DNA of 64,000 bases from Cadophora sp. MPI-SDFR-AT-0126 (lineage: Eukaryota; Ascomycota; Leotiomycetes; Helotiales; Ploettnerulaceae). Location of the stretch: contig JAGMVK010000024.1 of NCBI GenBank assembly GCA_020747065.1, positions 124,001 through 188,000 of the forward strand, written 5' to 3'. A program made the translations under genes and the position numbers. The notes under the pieces are model-generated. The model made no database searches, was not told where the DNA came from, and was given only the letters and a program-made list of their open reading frames with translations. Positions 32,056 through 43,399 of the stretch are shown here, one piece after another (the first letter of the stretch is position 1; each line of letters begins with the position of its first letter).

Positions 32056-35000
32056 CAGTGCGGCCAGTAGTTTCGACAGTCCGTAAACTGGATATTTTTA
32101 AGGGAACTAGTCCGTTTGGAGGTGTTATAAATTCTGTACGATCTAGTTTGCGATTATTAAGCGTACGAACTATTTATAAACTTCAAGTTCCAGTACAAAC
32201 TGGCAGTTTTGCCTAGCCCTAGCTTCTAAACCCTAATGTGTCCCACACCACCCCCCTTTTCCTCAATATCTTCATCCGTAGGATACATAGGGAGCACCAC
32301 AGGCCCAATAAACAACGTCCTCTCAATCTTATCCCAATCCCTCAACTTGTACCATGATTTTAGACATGCCAGAGCCTCAATCATCCTCATGCCAAGCGAA
32401 TTCCTTTGATCCGTAATCATCAACTTAGTTGCTGAGAAAAGCCTCTCTGGCTCCGCTGACATAGCAGGAATAGATAAAATATCAAGTGCCATTTGGCTTA
32501 GATTAGGGTAGAGCTTTTGCTGGGTCTCCTCCATCCACCAAGCACGAGCATCATGAACACTAATCTTTGGCTGTGAGAGGTAGTGTGCAAGCTCATCTTC
32601 CAGTGCTTGCTCCGTAGCTTCCTGTTCCTCAAGGAATAATAGAAACTCATTCGTAGTTCTGGGCATTGATAAGAGAGGGACCGTAACGCTCTGGGGCTTA
32701 TAAAGCTCCCATAACTCATCCAACAGCTGCTTTGATTTGGCATGCCATTTCTTGTCCCAGTTCTTATGAATATAAGACCACTTCCACTTAGGATTCAACA
32801 CCAAAGCTGCTACATAAGCAGGTGTATCTTCTGTCATCTCGTAATATTTATTCATCTTGCTCCACCCAGAGTTAAACATCTTGCTCAACTGTAGGTGATC
32901 TGCGAATTGAGCCTTGCCCTCCTCAAATCTCTTCAAGATAAAGTCCATAGCCGGCAATACCTTATCCAAGGTAACAGCATTAGACTCCAAAGCCTTCGTT
33001 GTTTGTGCTAAAGAATCCAAGAACTTCTCAACTTGCCGTAAAAGCTCCCAATCCTCATCTGACAGCTTATCCAGTTTGCATTCTTCGTCTGCATATTCCT
33101 CAAAGTATGCTACAATAGCTTCATAAACAGGATTTGAAGTAGCAACTTTTAAGCATCTCGCCCAAGAACTCCACCTAGTTGTATTGTCTCGGGCTGGCCT
33201 ACGGCCTTTGGATAGACGTAGGAAGTCTTGCATCCTTTGAACGCTAGCTTGAAGGTAAACGATAAAGTTGTGAAGCATTCCAAGGGGGCCTTTCTTTCTC
33301 CACTCCTCAATAACCTTCAATGCCTCCTTCTGCTCAGTCGCAGTAAGGGTGTCGTCTTCAAGGCTCTCGGAATCTGTAACAAAAAGAAATGAGTGTACAG
33401 AAAGGTTGATAATATGGCCTTGGCATCGGATCCGGTGAAGTTTGTAATCGTACTTGATATCATGATTCTCCCGTAAGATACGAGAGAATTGTCGGAGCAT
33501 CGTATCGTTATTACTAGCATTGTCCATTACAAAGAATCCACATTTAGAGAGGATGCCCCAATCCTCTAAAACTTGGATAATGACCGGTGCTAAGTTCTCC
33601 CCGTCATGTTTGCCTTGAATCTCCTTCGTAGCCAGTACTGAGTGTTCCAGGATATTGTCCTCACTAATGTAGTGAGCAACAACTCCAAGGATTGCTAAGC
33701 TGTTAGGTGACGTCCATAAATCACAGCTGATGTGGATCTTGGATCGAGAACTCTGAAGCCGCTGGCGAATACGTTCCTTCTCGATATTGTACTGCCGGAG
33801 GACCCAGTCCCCAACTGTAGTATGAGAGCTAGGGAGATGTACGTTGATATTCGCATTCAGATATGTCAGGAATGCGCGGAATTCGGGGCAATCTACCAAT
33901 CGAAGTGCTTGGTTGTCTGATGCAAGCCACTTAACAAAGAGAGATTCAACAGTTCCGCCATCTAATGGCTTCTCATCAAGAGTCTCCTGAGCTAGCTTTC
34001 GGCGTTTTGTTGGATTCGCTTCTGCAGAAGCCAGAGACTCCTGAATAGAGAGTTGCTGAGACTTTAGCTTAGCCTCCATTGGAGCCTCCTCAAAAATAGT
34101 ATGCTTCTCCCATAAGTGCTTTTCAATATTCAGAGTCCCTCCACTAATAACGTACTCCTTATTGTCGCAGTATCTGCAGCGCCAGACCTCCCTACCCTCC
34201 TGGTTAAAGAATAATGTTTGCATATCTTCCGTACCTTTCATATGACGAAAAACCCAACAAGTTCTCTTTCTTTTGGATTTCCTGGAGGATTGAGAAGTTT
34301 GGGACTGTGATTGGGTATCAAGAGCTAGTACCGAGCCTTGAGAATTGTCCATTCCTTGGAGGAGATCGTTGAATAAAGCGGAGTCGAGTTCAGCAAGTGG
34401 CTCCGTAGGCGATAAACCCCGAGTAGGGCTATTTCTGGAGCTGGATGTAAAACGTGGCGGTGGTGAGGTGTGTGTGCTTGGGTGGTTGAAAGGTAGGCGT
34501 GACTGCTGAAGGCGTGGGAGTACCTTGGATTTAGCGTTTGGCTGTCGAGAAGACATATTGGCAGTTGGGAAGGCTGCAACTAAACTGAGGGAGGATTAAT
34601 CTAATTGACTTCCTAATGACAAAGATCTAAAGCCAAGAAAGAAAGGAGAGAGGCCTACGGAGGATCTAGGGGATCCTATATACATAAGGGGCAGTAGGCA
34701 CGTGCCTAGAGTCAAAGGATACTGCCTAGTCATCTGACGTTGAGTCACGAGGCGTTGAGTCACGAGGTGCTGCCTAGACATCTGCCTCAAGTGGCAGCCC
34801 AGAGGCTTTGCCACGGCAAGGCCGTCACAATAGTAGTAGTAGAGCTAATACTAGAAAAAGCAAAAGTATATCCTCATGTTTTCCATTTGTGAGTACCGAT
34901 AAAATTTTGCTTAGGGGCTTATCCTTTTCAAGCGTAGTTTATATATAATCCCGGATATTTACCGAAACAACTAGTTTTCTAGTACAAACTGCAGTTTTCA

Positions 35001-35139
35001 TCGTCGTAAACTGGACTAGTTCAGTTGAAACTAGTTATAATATATCCTTATCTAGTCCGTTTTACGTTTTTATAATATTCGTACGATCTAGTTTAAACTG
35101 CCGTACAAACTGCAAACTGGCAAACTATTGGCCGCCCTG
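32056..35139 (-). mobile_element. Intact hAT-superfamily DNA transposon
   Basis: A 3084-bp element flanked by a perfect 8-bp target duplication, ACAGGATG, at 32048-32055 and 35140-35147, the hallmark of hAT elements. The imperfect terminal inverted repeats start CAGTGCGGCCAGTAGTTT (left) and CAGGGCGGCCAATAGTTT (right, reverse strand). Subterminal regions, especially 34960-35130, are packed with AAACTG/AAACTAG motifs on both strands, likely transposase-binding sites. One full-length transposase gene is inside. No RIP-type stops are present, so it is young relative to its surroundings. Confidence 0.95.
32226..34556 (-). CDS. hAT transposase with BED zinc finger
   Basis: A 776-residue, uninterrupted hAT transposase. 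A Ser/Pro-rich N-terminus leads to a BED-type finger (about residues 97-150; WRCRYC and EKHLWEKH supply the ligands). The RNase H-like catalytic core follows, with ISCDLWTSPNS, FFVMDNASNNDT and IRCQGHIINLSVH. An insertion region leads to the C-terminal hATC dimerisation domain (about 660-745), with the usual SAEPERLFSATK and QRNSL motifs. The start Met at 34554-34556 is the first in frame after an upstream region with tandem GTTGAGTCACGAGG copies (about 34739-34768) that may belong to the promoter. Catalytic positions appear intact, so the protein could be active. Confidence 0.93.
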   Translation of the reverse strand: MSSRQPNAKSKVLPRLQQSRLPFNHPSTHTSPPPRFTSSSRNSPTRGLSPTEPLAELDSALFNDLLQGMDNSQGSVLALDTQSQSQTSQSSRKSKRKRTCWVFRHMKGTEDMQTLFFNQEGREVWRCRYCDNKEYVISGGTLNIEKHLWEKHTIFEEAPMEAKLKSQQLSIQESLASAEANPTKRRKLAQETLDEKPLDGGTVESLFVKWLASDNQALRLVDCPEFRAFLTYLNANINVHLPSSHTTVGDWVLRQYNIEKERIRQRLQSSRSKIHISCDLWTSPNSLAILGVVAHYISEDNILEHSVLATKEIQGKHDGENLAPVIIQVLEDWGILSKCGFFVMDNASNNDTMLRQFSRILRENHDIKYDYKLHRIRCQGHIINLSVHSFLFVTDSESLEDDTLTATEQKEALKVIEEWRKKGPLGMLHNFIVYLQASVQRMQDFLRLSKGRRPARDNTTRWSSWARCLKVATSNPVYEAIVAYFEEYADEECKLDKLSDEDWELLRQVEKFLDSLAQTTKALESNAVTLDKVLPAMDFILKRFEEGKAQFADHLQLSKMFNSGWSKMNKYYEMTEDTPAYVAALVLNPKWKWSYIHKNWDKKWHAKSKQLLDELWELYKPQSVTVPLLSMPRTTNEFLLFLEEQEATEQALEDELAHYLSQPKISVHDARAWWMEETQQKLYPNLSQMALDILSIPAMSAEPERLFSATKLMITDQRNSLGMRMIEALACLKSWYKLRDWDKIERTLFIGPVVLPMYPTDEDIEEKGGGVGHIRV

Positions 35140-35212
35140 ACAGGATGTTCCCTTTTGAAGACCTCCTATCGATCTTGAAATCTCTAGATCCAGGAAGCCT
35201 TCTGTCAAAAGT

Positions 35213-37197
35213 TTACCAATTTCGTGCCTGAAACCGTGGGGTGTTATCGTCAGAAGGAATAGTTTCGTCTGTTTCCTGGAGGCTACCAAACTCCTTCAAC
35301 TCCGTCTCGAGCGTCTTGTACTGTTCTAAACCCCCGCCAGTCCATCTAAGGGGTTTGCGGGCGAACCGATCGCAGTAACTATTGTTAAGCCGTTGGAAAT
35401 AGCCGCGCATCTTCTCGAACAATCCGAGGTAACCTTTAGCTATTTCTGAACGCCGACTTATCTCCTTGAGGGTCCTCACGGCCAGGCCAACATGGCTTTT
35501 GTCCAGGAAGTCTCCATGCATCTGGTTAGTTTGCAATAGTTGTCCTAGCAAATGATGACCTGTGTCTATGTGCGGGAAGTGGACCGCATAGAGGCAAACA
35601 AACGATGCTTGCCAAACGGTGAATGCAATTTGGGGTGACTGGGGAAGGCTATTGCAATCCTGGCAAGTTCGTACAATATCCACCACGTCCCTTGCTGCTC
35701 TGAAGAGTATCTTAGCACTCTGCTCCCAGAATCCTTCAGGTATTTCAATATCTTCTCCGTCGAATGTGGGTTCGTCGAGCGGGCCCTGCGGCTTTTGGCA
35801 CCGGAGCGGTATGAAAGGGATGTACTCCCTGTGGAGCATGATGAGACAGAGCGAATAGAGCATGTGCATACAGGCGTAGGTGGTCGCGTTGCATTGCTCG
35901 ATATAGACAGATAAGTTTGCTTCAGAGAATATTAGAGTCGATGGCAACGTAGCCTGAAAGTCCTCGAGTTGTTGACGCAACTTCGAAAACTCGGTGGATC
36001 TGTCCCACGGAGGCAGTTTCTCGGTTCTCCGACCTCCAGCACAGCTCCAATCAGATAATCTGCCAAATATTTCGACCAAACGAAGATATCTGCTCAGAGC
36101 TCCATTCTTGCTCACCGGAGTGCTCTTGACCGGATCGGATATGCCATTTCCCAACTAATCTGAACTTAGGAAGCTAGTTTGGGTGTTGTGAACGAACAGA
36201 AACTAGTCATCTGAGCATAGAAGGCAGACCCGCAATTTCTCTACTTGAATCATTGTAGGCCTATTTTTTCCAGCCGCAAGCATACGGTCCATAATGAAAC
36301 AACTCTACAATGTGCGCCTCCGAACCTCTTTCTGAACTAGATCCTCACTGATATTCGTCCCCGACTTGCCCAGACCCCCTCCAGGGGAAGTTGTATAAAC
36401 CGGGTAATCTGGATCATCCTCATATGCGAGGCCTAGTGATTGTGCCAGTCTAATAGCAGTGCCAACGTATACCCAAGCCCTCATACCCTTATCCTGGCCC
36501 CACTCGAACAATCCAAGCATTAGCAGTGCTTGGATAGAATCGAGCGAAGGACTAGTAAGACCCCTACCTGTCAGCTTGAAGGCCGACGCAAGTGCGGTAG
36601 CATAGTATTCGCTAGCAACCAGAGGGTCGCTCGGCTGAGAGGATTTGGAGTGATAGGCGATCAGGTCAGGGTGAAACCGAGCAGTAAGGGTCAGGACCCC
36701 AAGTAACAAGAGATATCCGTCCTGAGGATCCGATGTTGTCTTGCTGCAAGGATCTCGTGGAAAAGATACTTGACGCATTCGTTTCCTGAAAGTAGGGGGG
36801 TGGAGGAAAGGCATTTCTGTTGCAAAATACAATTTAAAGATATTATAGACTTCGTCCAACACCTTCCTTGTAAGGATTGAAGCTTGTAGCGCATCTCCTC
36901 CAGCCCGACAGCTATTGCTGTGCGCAAGATCGCCGGTCTTTTGAATCTTCTTCCTCTTGCTACCCTCCCTCTCCTTCGATGTCGGCAGAACCTTTTGATC
37001 GCTTTAGCGACAATGTTGAGCCTGATGGCAGGTATGTACAGCTTCTACCGCTCTGCTGGCAGGTTCTGCACACAGAATTGACACCGGTATTGATACCTGT
37101 ACGACGTATTAGTGGGTTGTAACCAGCAAGTATTGCACTACTTACATTTCGCTTTTCCCATCTTACACGGTAAGCAGGCGATACTTGCACGTGCCAT
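35213..37197 (-). pseudogene. Zn2Cys6 fungal-specific transcription factor, inactivated
   Basis: Start at 37197 (MARASIACLPCKMGKAKC). A 49-bp intron (37145-37097) splits the zinc cluster, which then continues VCRTCQQSGRSC, giving a correct C-x2-C-x6-C-x8-C-x2-C-x6-C binuclear cluster. A one-base frameshift in a G-rich run near 36965 leads to SKRKKIQKTGDLAHS and the fungal-specific TF domain (MPFLHPPTFRKRMRQ, MLGLFEWGQDKGMRAWVYVG). In one frame from 36862 to 35213 there are three TAG codons (36305-36307, near 36208, and near 36156); the first replaces Trp in the RRRTxW motif and the others fit Gln. The C-terminal part is otherwise well kept, so decay is recent. A second copy of the 3' end lies at 58904-59290. 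The hAT element sits 73 bp beyond the stop. Confidence 0.8.
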
Positions 37198-37903
37198 TTT
37201 TGCAGATGGTGACGCGCCTCCTTCTGTTTTATGTGAATAGTGCCCGACGAGGAAAGAGATGGAAATAATACTGGTCGGACATGGCTGCTGGAGTCGAGAA
37301 GTACAACACAAAGAGAGGGTCCTAATTATGGCAATCACATGCGTGGCCACATAGAATAACAAAGAAGTAAGGAGGGGGACGTGAAACTAGTTCGAGGCGG
37401 GGGCTTGCTGGTGGCTTCCCCGCGGGTTTGTGCGTTCAAGCCATTTTCCAGGCTTTATGAAAATTCCTTCAGGCTTCCGAAACCAAAGCCACTAATGTCA
37501 CTTGAATGTTTAAAATAACAAAGAATAATTACGATTCAGTACTCGGGAATCAAGAATTAAAAAAGGTATATTATATTTCTCTAATTAACCTTCTATGTCT
37601 GATCGGAATCGAATGCTTGAGAGAAAGTAGCTGGAGCATCATCCCGCACCTTGAAACGAGATAACAAGGGCTAGCGCACTCAACGTGAGTCGATAGCCAG
37701 GATCATCCTTGCTCATGGATAGGATTAACGCATGCAAGTGTCCTAGTTGCAGGAGCTGGAGACGCATGTTGAATTGCCACACGTGGTAAATTCCGCTAGG
37801 TTTGGCTCTCGGTTGAGGTTACTTGTATAAAAACAAACGTTGAGAGGTGAAACGCTTAGAAGTCGGGACAGGGAGATGATACAAGATTTCTGAGTGCAGT
37901 ACT
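37198..37903. other. Intergenic region
   Basis: Holds the 5' flank of the dead transcription factor. Only short frames; nothing recognised. Confidence 0.35.
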
Positions 37904-38266
37904 GCTACACTCCGCCACAGCCATAAAGTCTAGGGTTCCTTGCGACGAATTTTTTACAAAATCCGATGCCTCCATATCTTAAATGAGGCTTTAATTTCCA
38001 GAGATATGATTTGACCTGGAAAATCAACAATATGGAAGCCACGATTCCGCTTCAGTTTCAATACAATATGTCAACAAAGCCAATGACATTGTGAAGTTGG
38101 ACTCTTACTATTAAAAGTCCATTGCTAGTTTAGCGTGATGGTGTTGAGCGGTCGGCAACTGCCCCCTTGGAAAATCTAGATGTTTTAGCGTTGAAATTAA
38201 AGGATAGGCGGGTACGTAAGTAGCCCGTGGCTCGGTTATTTGGCTAGTCAAAATCGCACTATCCCC
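37904..38266 (+). repeat. Low-copy dispersed repeat, copy 1
   Basis: Aligns end to end, with many substitutions and small indels, to 44974-45400 in the same orientation. Shared anchors are CAATCCGATG (first base differs), GTCAACAAA, CCCATTGCT/TCCATTGCT, TTGAGCGG, GGAAAATC, GAAATTAAAGGA and AGTCAAAATCGCA. No coding capacity. Identity of the unit is unknown. Confidence 0.55.
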
Positions 38267-38739
38267 TATTTTTATATCTAGTCCCCTTTCCGAGAGGCTT
38301 TGTAACTGTGGCGCTGCAGTAGTGTGGGTTGCACAACCGGCGATGCGGGGTGCCAAGCAAGAGAGGTGCGCTCTCGTCGATCCTCGATCAAATTACCTCA
38401 CGCAGTATCACAGAATATTTAGGGATCTCATAGACAAATAGGATGTGCGTGCTTGGTCCTTTGGTGTTGGGTAGACGAGGCCCTTGCTAATCGTTCTATG
38501 ATCGCTTCAAGGATTTTCAACCAATACTGCAATCCGGATACTAAGTAAGTTTGTATATCCAGCCATATCAAGTTCAATGACCACCCTCCCCGACCTACAG
38601 AAAGCTCTACAGTTCCCTCCACACAACCATCCTTCCGTGGTACGTGCCTGCTGTCGCTTATGACAGTCGAATTGTGCTCCAGGCCAAGCCCTCCACCACC
38701 ATCCGGAACACTCCGCGCGATCATTAGTCGACACATCAA

Positions 38740-38804
38740 GCCCCATTTTTCTCACCCGCCAGCAGGGTAAGATCGTTAATCGACACTTAACACTTTGTAC
38801 CTAC

Positions 38805-38836
<32 letters not shown>

Positions 38837-39110
38837 TTAGCACCGAATGAGCTCCATTCAAGGTCACCAAGTCATCATGTCTTCAAGTCCGTACCTCGAA
38901 TAAGTTCCAGTCAAGGTCATCATGTCAGCACTGACATTTTCGGACCTTATTTTTTCTCATCCACTGGCAGGGTAACGTCATCAATCCGACACTGACACCT
39001 TGAGGACCCATCTCTCTCATCCTTTAAAACTAATGTTTTGAACACTATTTTTTCTCACCCGCAAGCCGGGTAAGGTCATCAATCCGAACTAAACAATTTC
39101 AGTGTATTGC
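38740..39110. repeat. Three degenerate copies of a ~100-bp unit with poly-pyrimidine tract
   Basis: The string TTTTTCTCAYCCRC...GGGTAA...TCATCAATCCGA recurs at about 38744, 38947 and 39048. A run of C then T (about 38803-38839) separates copies. Non-coding; a small minisatellite-like array. Confidence 0.5.
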
Positions 39111-39647
39111 AGGGTAGGGTCGCCATGTCCACATCGGTCATCAGGGCACTGGCTGAAGTTGTATTCTGCGGGCTGGATTATGTTTCTCAGGTTGTTAACC
39201 CTATTTCGGAATTGGTGACTTGTTGCGGGCCCAGATGACTTTTTGGGGACTACCAGAGGTTTAATGCTGGTAAGCGTGTTGTTGTCCGAAGTGATAACCT
39301 TGGCTCGTGCAGACGTAGCAAAAAGCGATGAGAACCTTATTTGAATAATTTGGCAGAGATGGCTATTCTCCAGTAGTAGATTGTATGGTAGCTACTTCAA
39401 GATACGGCACTTTGCGATAGGAGAAACTGTAATTTCATGTTCCAAACAATGTCAGATACTATCTGGAATATTATGGGCTATGAGATTTCTCATAATAAAT
39501 CATATGACTATAATACTTTATAAAGAGAAAAGAGAAGGATACAAAATAAGCTCAACTAAAGGAGACATCGGAAGAGGCTGAAGCTTGCCGTAGCCGGATC
39601 ATGTAAGGTGGCAGCTGTCTTTATAATTCCTTTGGTTTTATGTTAAT

Positions 39648-40652
39648 TTGAATTGGCCAGTAGTCGAAGAATCCATACCAAATTGTCACAGATACATTAC
39701 TGATAGCACCCTGCAACCTACAAATACATATCAACTACGTGGGAGAAACGTACTTCCGAAATGTGGCCAGCAACCATCGAGTCAAAAAGGAGATCGTGGA
39801 TCTAGAAAGGCTGCTAATGAAGGCTTGGTAGACAAGTCACAAATGGAATCAACTTCAGAGGAGGGCATGAGATTAAGTTACCCCTCAGTCCTTGCCGGGG
39901 GCTCAAAGAGACCGAATTACCCATCCCAAGATTTGCAGCAGACTGAAGGACAACACATTGAGGACTACTTGGATCAATCACTTCATGCGACGAATTATAC
40001 CCAACAAAAGTCAGATATGAACATTGTTCAATCGGTTTTAAAAGCTCCTCAACATTGTCGAACACCCAGCGATGAACAAGAAACTTGCATAAGCGACAGG
40101 ACAGTCGACGTTGCCTGTGGAGCCCTGGATCACCTCTTGTCTATCTCAGCAGAAAGTCAAAATAGAGGCGACTCTCAGACACTTTATATCCCGGCCAGAC
40201 CTCAGTTGCATACTCACATTCCAGGCTCAAACCAAGATTTAAATGCCACTCTTGCTCAATTCCGTACCAAGTTTCAACAAGTTTTCGGGTTCGTTCAAAC
40301 TCCTCTGAATAAAGTTCAGGGCCGTGCGGCAGATCTAGTGCAAGAACTCTACAGAAGACAAAGTGAAACTATGAGACAGGGAAGATACGCAGCGTGGATG
40401 ATGATCGACGTTCAAAACATAATAGAAGCAATTGTGGGGATAGGCTGGACTGGCAGAAATTCAGGTCCTTCGACGTTGACAGGGCTCCGAGCTAACCTTC
40501 GCTTCCTCTCGCTTCCATGCACAAAATGCGGTCCCCTACGGACCACTCACGAACCGTGCCTTCTCCTGGTCTGCATGCATGCAAGCCAAGTACGAAGTAT
40601 ATCAGCCAGGACTCCACGGGCACCGCCTACACCAATCCGTTCTTTGCTGTGA
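39648..40652 (+). CDS. Hypothetical protein, no family recognised
   Basis: Open frame of 334 codons in a gene-poor stretch. The N-terminal two thirds are polar and low in hydrophobics. The segment FRTKFQQVFGFVQTPLNKVQ to IDVQNIIEAIVGIG (about residues 210-270) looks helical and amphipathic, like real protein. The last 60 residues are Cys/Pro/Arg-rich and may be out-of-frame read-through past a missed intron or old stop. The start (ATG at 39648) is the first in frame; no clear promoter. It could be a species-specific gene or a relic. Confidence 0.35.
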   Translation: MNWPVVEESIPNCHRYITDSTLQPTNTYQLRGRNVLPKCGQQPSSQKGDRGSRKAANEGLVDKSQMESTSEEGMRLSYPSVLAGGSKRPNYPSQDLQQTEGQHIEDYLDQSLHATNYTQQKSDMNIVQSVLKAPQHCRTPSDEQETCISDRTVDVACGALDHLLSISAESQNRGDSQTLYIPARPQLHTHIPGSNQDLNATLAQFRTKFQQVFGFVQTPLNKVQGRAADLVQELYRRQSETMRQGRYAAWMMIDVQNIIEAIVGIGWTGRNSGPSTLTGLRANLRFLSLPCTKCGPLRTTHEPCLLLVCMHASQVRSISARTPRAPPTPIRSLL

Positions 40653-41411
40653 CACCGTTCCTCCTGGAATGTTCTCCTGAGGTGTTGCAGTAATATCGTT
40701 CCCACTAGCGAAGATCTGTCAACTGGTGGCGCTGTCAGCTGTCATTAGGATATCTTCACATGAAGATGCCAAATTAGAACAAATGACGCGCACATTGTTC
40801 GCGGGCAACGGCCACACCATGAATGACTTGCAGGACTTGGGACCGCCATTTCGCTGCCGGATCCTCCGCACAGCAAATGGTTGGAATCGTTGTTGTCTCG
40901 ACTGAGCCTGAGACATGCCACTCAACTCCAATGATAATCCATGACTCCTGCGTTTACCTGGCAACAACTACCTTGGGTTCCACGTATCGGGCCTGGCGCA
41001 ACATGCCAAGATGTCAGTACCACAAGCCTCGAAACCTTGACACTTGCATGGCCGCCACCTCTCGCAATCGGGCCACCGCTTGGACGCCGGACCACTGGGA
41101 ACTGTCCCAGCAGCGAAGCTTCTGCTACGGTGCATGCCAGAGTCCAGCACCCTGTGACGCCCAGGTCACATGATTTCGCCCCTCAACCGCGTTAGAGTGC
41201 TTGCGTCAGTCCTGACCCATCGCGTTTTCCACACGCTGCCCCCAGGCAACCTTGGCCACACCCCTGGAAGCGCCCTACAATAGAGATATCTGGCACATCT
41301 CCCTCCAAAATGCTCTCAATTTCCTCTCAAAAGCCTCAGGGTATTGTCATATTGTTCTTTCGTCACAATCCTGCGATGATCATAGATTTCGTCGTTTTCA
41401 TCACGATGACA
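40653..41411. other. Intergenic region
   Basis: Short overlapping frames on both strands, none recognised as a gene. Confidence 0.35.
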
Positions 41412-41851
41412 CAACAGTGGGCGCAGGATTTCCGTGCACACGAGCCAGAATACACCAAAATCCTCACCAAAACCACCAACTTCTGACTTTCACTACACCA
41501 CAACACTCTAATAGAATCACATCGAATTAATACTATAGCTTAATCTTGTGATTGTAAAGAATTGCTCTAATTTAGATTTCTGATAACCTTTTTTTGTGTT
41601 AAGGTACTTAAGCCTCACTAGAAATTTATTAGCGATATTAAAGAATCCGAAATAACTAATAAAAGGTATCATATATAATAAAATTTCTAGTACAAAAGTT
41701 ATTTACCTTATTAAAAAGTTCTTTTATGTTACTTATTGTAATATATAATAGTACAAATTTGTTGTGTCATAAGCTCTTAAACAGAGTGACTTTTGGTGTG
41801 TTTTCCGCTAAATTTTAAGGGGTGCGCACGGAAATCCTGCACCCACTGTTG
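41412..41851. mobile_element. MITE-like non-autonomous element
   Basis: About 29-bp terminal inverted repeats with two mismatches begin CAACAGTGGGCGCAGG on the left and, on the reverse strand, CAACAGTGGGTGCAGG on the right. They enclose 440 bp with an AT-rich core and no coding frame. The internal CAGTG resembles hAT ends, but the flanks (TGACACAA and TTGACACA) are not an exact 8-bp duplication, so the superfamily is unsettled. Confidence 0.6.
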
Positions 41852-42372
41852 ACACATTAAGCGACCGACGATGTTCAATCGACGGCTTAATCAGAGTTTT
41901 TCGAAAGGCCGACGAGCGAACAAGTCCAAATCATCATTTCGAGAGTATGCTGTCTCGAAAAATCGCCACGAGCAAACTCGTAAACGTCCGACCGAGGAAA
42001 GTCCTTAGCTCGGAAGGGAAGTAATATTCAAGACAATGAATCCTATATTACTGATCTCTCCAGCACTCTAACTTCATCCATTATCACCTTAGTTGTCGGT
42101 CGGGAACAACGACTTTTCGCACCTCACGAAGATATGCTATGTTTATCTCCATGAGAGTCGCGCTCTAGTTTTCTGCTTTCACTCACGCACAATTTGGCGA
42201 AACATTCATATTCTCTGATACTACGCATTTGTTCAGGTGGGGGGCCGGCGGGGGGGCATGAATGTAATTCTACTCTTCTTATTTGGTGCTGCTGTGGGGT
42301 CTTTTTTGCTTTTCTGCGTTTGTTCACCAAAAAGTAAATACTGTCCTGGCCACAGTTAGAAAACAGATTGCC

Positions 42373-42399
42373 TGTATGACTGTATGACTGTATGACTGG
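42373..42399. repeat. Tandem octamer-type microsatellite
   Basis: Three consecutive copies of the 9-base unit TGTATGACT. No role visible. Confidence 0.6.
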
Positions 42400-42756
42400 G
42401 GCTGTTGGTTCCAGGGCTTGTTCCACCAAAATGTGGCCTACGATGAGCAAATACAGTCAAATGTCTCAAGATAAATAGCCTCGAGGATCTTGACCCAGAA
42501 TGCCACCATCATGCCTTCTCTCAAGAGTAATGAAGCTGTATCATAAGGGAATATTTGCAACATGGCACACCATGAGTATGCGACTATGGGCCCCCATGAT
42601 ATGCTCGAGGTAGTGTATGAGTTCCTGCTACCGTTAGTCGGTACCTTTTCACTTACAAATCGAGGCAACTGAAGCGCTGTAGAATACCTTTGTGGAAGGA
42701 ATGCCACAGTCCTACGAATGGTCGCAAACGATAAATATGCCGTCCAGCGTAAAAAA

Positions 42757-43298
42757 TGATTAGATTAGATTAGATTAATGGCTATTAATCTAAATCTAAT
42801 CAAGTAAAATTTGAATTAATCAAATTCTAATCTAATCTAATCTAATTAATCAAGAATTAATTGATTAATTTGATTAATAAAAGAGCCGCATCCTAATTAG
42901 GTTTAGATCCTAGAAACTAAACTAAAAAGGGTTAGTATATACTAAGAATAGATTTGGCCAAAGATGTAGAAGCTCGGCTAATTTAAATTAAGCGAGTATT
43001 AATCCTAAACTTTTTTCTTTTATATATAATATACGATTAATAAGCTAATTAATAAGAGATAATAAGCTAGTAAGTCTATTAGCCAGTCATTGCTTAGTGG
43101 TATTATAATTATATATATATATTTATATATATTTATTCAATATTATTATAAGTTAATCATTAGTCAAATTAATCTAAATTAATCTAAATTAATTAATCTA
43201 ATTCTAATCTAATCAAGTCAATTTTTCATTAATCTGATTCTAATCTAATCTAATCAATTAATCTAATTATTAATCGATTAGCTTGATTAATTTTGCTC
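42757..43298. repeat. AT-rich element with (GATTA)n inverted ends, copy 1
   Basis: Starts with tandem GATTA units and ends with their reverse complement (TAATC runs, 43200-43290). The internal block (AAGAGCCGCATCCTAATTAG, then TTAGTATATACTAA) recurs at 62743-63090. It is a palindromic-ended, non-coding repeat family, probably RIP-affected. Confidence 0.55.
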
Positions 43299-43399
43299 AC
43301 GCTGATGCCGTCTCCCAGCTTCCGATCAGTGTCGCCCAGGACTATACTTCAGTAGAGTATCTTCTGGAAGCTCAAGATATCGCAGGTTCTCTGTATCGT

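Noticed and set aside
36950..37040. An intron that would remove the frameshift in the Zn2Cys6 factor
   Set aside because: No GT-AG pair of normal intron length joins the zinc cluster frame to the next frame; a one-base change in the G-rich run explains it better.
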